NCBI GenBank assembly: GCA_031404155.1 | Contig: JANNGZ010000118.1 | Coordinates: 1 to 17,944, forward strand | Origin: JANNGZ01 sp031404155 | Lineage (GTDB): Bacteria > Pseudomonadota > Gammaproteobacteria > Burkholderiales > Burkholderiaceae_C | DNA: 17,944 nt | Direction of reading: 5' to 3' | Part shown: positions 14,538 to 17,944 of the stretch, piece after piece | Layout of the letters: each line of letters opens with the position of its first letter | Position numbering within the stretch: position 1 is the first letter of the stretch | Program-made: the position numbers and the translations under genes | The notes under the pieces: generated by a model | What the model was told of the DNA's origin: nothing | The model's input: only the letters and a program-made list of their open reading frames with translations | The model's database searches: none

Positions 14538-15542
14538 CTACACCAGCTTCTTCAGCAACTCCGCCTTCTTGGCGCTGAACTCCTCCTCGGTGAGCACGCC
14601 CTTGGCCTTGAGCTCACCGAGCCTTTCGATCGTGGCCATGATCTCGTCGGGCTTGATGCCCGCGCCGGGGTTCAGGCCCTGGTTGAGCTGCTGCGCCATC
14701 ACCTGCCCGAGCGCCACGCCGGCGCCCAGGCCCATCGCGTCGCCGACCACACCGCCACCGCCCGCGCCCTCGGCAAACTTCGGGATCGCCTGCGCGGTCT
14801 GGTACTGCATGAACTTGCCCATGTCGCCGCCGACCATGCCCATGCCGATCTTCTGGTCGAGGATTTTTTGCAGCTCGTCGGGCAGCGACACGTTCTGCAC
14901 CGTCACCGCTTCCAGCGCCAGGCCGAGCTTGCTGAATTCTTCGGCGCATGCGCTGCGCAACTGCGCCGCGAACTCCACCTGGTTGGCCGCCAGGTCCAGG
15001 AAGGGCACGCCGCTTTGCGCCACCGCGTCGGAGATGTGCTGGAGCATGAAACCGCGCAGCTGGCCGTCGAGCTCGTCCACCGTGTAGGTGTCGCGGGTGC
15101 CCGAAATCGCGGTGTGAAACAGCTTCGGGTCGGTGATGCGGTAGGCGTAGTTGCCGAAAGCGCGCAGCCGCACCGCGCCGAACTCCTTGTCGCGGATCGT
15201 CACCGGCTGCGTCGTGCCCCAGCGGCGGTCGATCTGCTGGCGCATGCTGAAGAAGTAGATGTCGCTCTTGAACGGACTCTGGAACAGCTTGTCCCAGTTC
15301 TTCAGGTAGGTGAGCACCGGCAGCGTCTGCGTCGTCAGCTTGTGCATGCCGGGCACGAACAGGTCGGCCACCTTGCCCTCGTTGACGAAGAGCGCGTTCT
15401 GCGACTCGCGCACCGTGAGCGAACCGCCGTACTGGATTTCGCGGTCGGCGATCGGGTAACGCCAGGCCAGGATCCCGTCCTGCGGCTCGACCCACTCGAT
15501 GATGTCGATGAACTGTTTCTTGATGAAGTCCATCAGCGCCAT
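14538..15542 (-). CDS. SPFH-domain protein with C-terminal SHOCT motif (YdjI / virion-core-like)
   Basis: The protein is 334 residues. The frame is open to 15821, but ATG 15542 has AGGAG eight bases upstream and begins with the family-like MALMDFIKKQFIDIIEWVEP. The SPFH (band-7) domain covers about 20-235, from LTVRESQNALFVNEGKVADLF to LALEAVTVQNVSLPDELQ. A Gly-rich hinge (about 257-280) follows, then a SHOCT module LGELKAKGVLTEEEFSAKKAEL (about 308-330). There is no membrane helix, unlike flotillin, so it is likely a peripheral membrane scaffold. The nearest family I know is B. subtilis YdjI, encoded with a PspA-like protein and a zinc-ribbon membrane protein. That parallels the zinc-ribbon DUF4178 gene next door. 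It is the first gene of the five-gene cluster and divergent from ubiH. Confidence 0.93.
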   Translation of the reverse strand: MALMDFIKKQFIDIIEWVEPQDGILAWRYPIADREIQYGGSLTVRESQNALFVNEGKVADLFVPGMHKLTTQTLPVLTYLKNWDKLFQSPFKSDIYFFSMRQQIDRRWGTTQPVTIRDKEFGAVRLRAFGNYAYRITDPKLFHTAISGTRDTYTVDELDGQLRGFMLQHISDAVAQSGVPFLDLAANQVEFAAQLRSACAEEFSKLGLALEAVTVQNVSLPDELQKILDQKIGMGMVGGDMGKFMQYQTAQAIPKFAEGAGGGGVVGDAMGLGAGVALGQVMAQQLNQGLNPGAGIKPDEIMATIERLGELKAKGVLTEEEFSAKKAELLKKLV

Positions 15543-15646
15543 GACTCGCACTCCTTGCAGGTGAACGATAAGGTGCGCGGGATGATAGCCGGCACCCGTC
15601 ACGCCGCGGCGGCGCGGGACCACAATCGGCCCGAGGACCGAAGACC
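15543..15646. promoter_or_regulatory. Divergent promoter region between the SPFH operon and ubiH
   Basis: 104 bp separate the two divergent starts. On the minus strand a TATCAT (15582-15587) could serve as the -10 box for the SPFH operon, but I see no matching -35. The AGGAG at 15551-15555 is the SPFH ribosome site. GAGGA at 15633-15637 is the ubiH ribosome site, nine bases from its ATG. The rest is GC-rich without clear operator symmetry. Confidence 0.4.
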
Positions 15647-16939
15647 ATGTCGAACCTTGCCTTGCCCCCCCTGCGCCTGGCCGTCGTCGGCGCCGGCCCG
15701 GTCGGCCTGGCGCTGGCGCTGCTGGGTGCGCGCCTGTTGCCCGACGCCGAGGTGACCCTGTTCGACGCCCGAGCGCAGGAACTCGACGTGTCCGCCGACC
15801 CGCGCACCCTGGCCCTGGCACTGGGCAGCGTGCACCTGCTCGAGCGCCTGAACGCGTGGGACGCCGGGGCCGCGCAGCCGATCCTCGAAGTTCATGTCTC
15901 GCAGGCGCCGCCGACGCTGGACCTGCTCGCGCTGAAGCCGCAGGTGCTGCTGCGGGCGGGCGATGAGCGCGTGCCGATGCTCGGCGCGGTGTTGAGTTAC
16001 GGCGCGCTGGTGGCGCCGATGCAGCGCGCCTGGGAGGCCGTGGCCGCAGCGCAGCCCAAGCGCCTGCGCACCCACTTCGGCCAGCCAGTGGTGGCGGCGA
16101 AGAACCTCGGCAACCACACGGTGGAGCTCGACGCCGGCATCGCCGAAGTGTTCGACCTGGCCGTGGTCGCCGAAGGCGGTGTGTTCGCCGACCCGACCCA
16201 ACACCAGGGCCGGCTGCCGAAGGGCCGAAGCACGGTCCGCCACGACTACCACCAGACCGCCTGGGTGGGCACGGTCACGCTGGACGGCGCCATCCCCGGC
16301 CGCGCGATCGAGCGTTTTACCCGCGACGGACCGGTGGCGTTGCTGCCGCTGCGGCCGGCACCGGAGCCGCCGCTGAAGGCTGGGGCGTCGAGTTCACCGC
16401 CGGCGGTACAGCCCCTGGGCCACTCGCGCGCGGCGCTGGTCTGGTGCGTGAACGCCGACGACGACCCGGTGCGCGACCTCTCCGACGCCCAACGCGCCGC
16501 AGTACTCCGCAGCATCTTCCCCGACGAGGCCGGGTGCGTACTCGCGGTGTCGCCGCTGAAGTCCTTTGCGCTCGCCCTCAACGCCGAACGCACCCTGGTC
16601 GGCGGCCGGCAGGTGCGCATCGGCAACGCCGCGCAGACCCTGCACCCGGTGGCCGGCCAGGGCCTGAACCTGGGCCTGCGCGACGCGGTGGCGCTGGTGC
16701 AGGCGCTGCGCGACGTGGCCTCGCGCGAGCAAATCGACGCCGCCCTGCGCACGGTGGAGTGGCAACGAGGCCCCGACCGCTGGCAGCTCATCGCCGCCAC
16801 CGACTTTTTGGCGCGCAGTTTCACCTGGCGCTGGCCGGGGTTGGGTGCGGTGCGGGGATTGGGACTGGCGGCGCTGGACGCGTTGCCGCCGCTGAAGAGT
16901 GCGCTTGTGCGGCAGATGATGTTTGGGCGGCGGTATTGA
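15647..16939 (+). CDS. ubiH: UbiH/VisC/COQ6-family FAD-dependent monooxygenase
   Basis: The protein is 430 residues, slightly longer than the usual ~390-410. The family hydroxylates the ring of polyprenyl-phenol intermediates in ubiquinone biosynthesis at the inner membrane. The FAD fold is LAVVGAGPVGLALAL (11-25) and the second motif is VVAEGG (173-178), where most relatives have ADG. The FAD-ribityl motif is GNAAQTLHPVAGQGLNLGLRD (326-346), the form I associate with UbiH, where UbiF has GDAAHT. Residues about 236-260 are a proline/alanine-rich insertion that accounts for the extra length. The exact carbon hydroxylated is uncertain, because betaproteobacteria often carry several paralogues. 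ATG 15647 follows GAGGA by nine bases. Confidence 0.88.
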   Translation: MSNLALPPLRLAVVGAGPVGLALALLGARLLPDAEVTLFDARAQELDVSADPRTLALALGSVHLLERLNAWDAGAAQPILEVHVSQAPPTLDLLALKPQVLLRAGDERVPMLGAVLSYGALVAPMQRAWEAVAAAQPKRLRTHFGQPVVAAKNLGNHTVELDAGIAEVFDLAVVAEGGVFADPTQHQGRLPKGRSTVRHDYHQTAWVGTVTLDGAIPGRAIERFTRDGPVALLPLRPAPEPPLKAGASSSPPAVQPLGHSRAALVWCVNADDDPVRDLSDAQRAAVLRSIFPDEAGCVLAVSPLKSFALALNAERTLVGGRQVRIGNAAQTLHPVAGQGLNLGLRDAVALVQALRDVASREQIDAALRTVEWQRGPDRWQLIAATDFLARSFTWRWPGLGAVRGLGLAALDALPPLKSALVRQMMFGRRY

Positions 16940-16983
16940 GGGACTTCGAATTCGAGCGGCGCGGGCGCGATCCCAATTCCGTA

Positions 16984-17011
16984 TTGACAGAGGACGTGCC
17001 TCCTCCACAAT
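16984..17011 (+). promoter_or_regulatory. Sigma-70-like promoter of the sorbosone dehydrogenase-like gene
   Basis: A perfect TTGACA (16984-16989) is followed after 16 bases by CACAAT (17006-17011), four of six matches to the -10 consensus. The ATG is 46 bases further on, leaving a normal leader with GGAGA (17045-17049) as ribosome site. The local AT content is higher than in most of the window. It is the best promoter match I found here. Confidence 0.5.
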
Positions 17012-17057
17012 TGAAGGCGGTACTGTTTTCACGTCAACCATAGCGGAGACATTTCTT

Positions 17058-17944
17058 ATGCGACAAGTTCGGCTGCTGATTGCGCTTGCCACTGTTTGCT
17101 GCGTTGGGTTCCCGGCTTGGGCCCAGCAAACGCCGCCACCAACCGACGAACCGGGGTGGGCGAAGGGTCGCCCGAAGAGCGAAACGGCCATGAAGATGGC
17201 GCCGGTGCCGGCCTTTCCGATTCCGACCTCGGCCGACAAGCTGCCGACCGCCAAGTTCAAACTTCCGCCAGGTTTCAAGGTCGAGACCTGGGCTTCGGGC
17301 GTGCTCGACGCACGCGGATTGCGCCAGGGCGCGAAGGGCAACATCTTCGTCAGCTCGCTGTTTGTCGCCAACAAGGTCTACGTGCTCCCCGAGCAAGGCA
17401 AGCGCGAGGCCAAGGTCATCATCGACAAGATGCCATTGGCCACCGGCATCGAGTTCCACAACGGCAGTCTCTACGTGGCGACGAATACGAAGATCATGCG
17501 ATACGACAACATCGAGGACAAGCTGGGGAGCCCCGGCGAGCCCAAGGTGCTGTACGACAAGCTGCCCGGCGGCACGGACCACAGTTGGAAGTACCTGCGC
17601 ATCCACAAGGACAAGCTGTACTTCGCCATCGGTGCGCCGTGCAACATCTGCGATCCCGGCGAGTACGCCAAGATCTATCGCATGAACCTGGACGGAAGCA
17701 GCATCGAAACGGTCGCGTCCGGCGTCCGCAACACGGTCGGCTTCGACTTCGACCCGAAGACCGGCGACCTCTGGTTCACCGACAACGGCCGCGACTGGTT
17801 GAGCGAGGAATTGCCGAACGACGAACTCAACCACGTAACCAAGCCCGGTCAGCAGCATTTCGGCTTTCCGTTCTGCCATCAGGGCAACCTTCCCGATTCG
17901 GAATTTGGCTGGGGCAAGTCGTGCGACGACTACGTCAAGCCGGC
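17058..17944 (+). CDS. Periplasmic glucose/sorbosone dehydrogenase-like beta-propeller (5' part)
   Basis: 295 codons are visible and the gene runs off the right edge. ATG 17058 follows GGAGA by eight bases and begins a signal peptide (about 1-22, ending PAWAQ), so the protein is exported. The mature part starts with a Pro-rich linker and then LPPGFKVETWASGVLDARGL, typical of the soluble quinoprotein (PQQ) glucose/sorbosone dehydrogenase propeller. Later motifs are GGTDHSWKYLRI, RNTVGFDFDPKTGDLWFTDN with GRD, and GQQHFGFPFCHQG, all hallmarks of the L-sorbosone dehydrogenase-like group. The usual reaction is PQQ-dependent oxidation of a sugar or aldehyde in the periplasm, but the substrate here is unknown. 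CNIC (about residue 196) lacks the His of a haem-c motif. GC is lower than in the neighbours (31 of 60 bases G/C in 17461-17520). Confidence 0.9.
   Translation, partial: MRQVRLLIALATVCCVGFPAWAQQTPPPTDEPGWAKGRPKSETAMKMAPVPAFPIPTSADKLPTAKFKLPPGFKVETWASGVLDARGLRQGAKGNIFVSSLFVANKVYVLPEQGKREAKVIIDKMPLATGIEFHNGSLYVATNTKIMRYDNIEDKLGSPGEPKVLYDKLPGGTDHSWKYLRIHKDKLYFAIGAPCNICDPGEYAKIYRMNLDGSSIETVASGVRNTVGFDFDPKTGDLWFTDNGRDWLSEELPNDELNHVTKPGQQHFGFPFCHQGNLPDSEFGWGKSCDDYVKP

Noticed and set aside
17634..17660. CNIC in the sorbosone dehydrogenase-like protein as a possible haem-c site
   Set aside because: A c-type haem site needs CxxCH; the next residue is Asp. The Cys pair may form a disulfide in the propeller.
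1..17944. CRISPR arrays, tRNA or rRNA genes, insertion sequences
   Set aside because: I saw no regularly spaced direct repeats, no tRNA-like cloverleaf with T-loop consensus and no transposase-like frame.

Overview
The window is about 18 kb of high-GC bacterial chromosome. Protein content and codon use suggest a betaproteobacterium of the order Burkholderiales, close to the Rubrivivax / Leptothrix / Methylibium group. This placement is inferred from the look of the proteins (transketolase, type I GAPDH, UbiH, MurU-like enzyme), not from a search. I see no tRNA, rRNA, CRISPR array, insertion sequence or phage gene.

Left part (1-6757). The 3' end of a serine hydrolase of the beta-lactamase / penicillin-binding fold faces a secreted S8 (subtilisin-type) protease that ends in a GlyGly-CTERM-like tail. 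Upstream of the protease and on the same strand is a carbon-metabolism run, tkt - secreted protein with TonB-like repeats - gap. The middle gene is lower in GC than its neighbours and holds three Cys-bounded modules. A hairpin followed by T5 lies after gap.

Middle part (6955-9152). Divergent from tkt is a short plus-strand pair. It encodes a pyruvoyl-type S-adenosylmethionine decarboxylase (speD) and a MurU-like sugar-phosphate nucleotidyltransferase. The pair converges on an aldo/keto reductase across a perfect GC palindrome.

Right-middle part (9197-15542). This is the most interesting stretch: a five-gene minus-strand cluster. In transcription order it encodes an SPFH protein with a SHOCT tail, a duplicated zinc-ribbon/DUF4178 membrane protein, a DUF350 (YjfL-type) small membrane protein, a seven-helix membrane-embedded aminopropyltransferase (SpeE-like), and a FAD amine-oxidase-like protein with a Tat-plus-lipobox leader. 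With the nearby speD it looks like a membrane-located polyamine synthesis and oxidation module tied to an SPFH membrane scaffold. My inference is a role in envelope protection or membrane stress; no member gives a direct functional proof of that.

Right end (15647-17944). A UbiH-type ubiquinone-biosynthesis monooxygenase is divergent from the cluster. A readable promoter then leads into the 5' part of a periplasmic glucose/sorbosone dehydrogenase-like beta-propeller, cut by the window end and lower in GC than most of the window.
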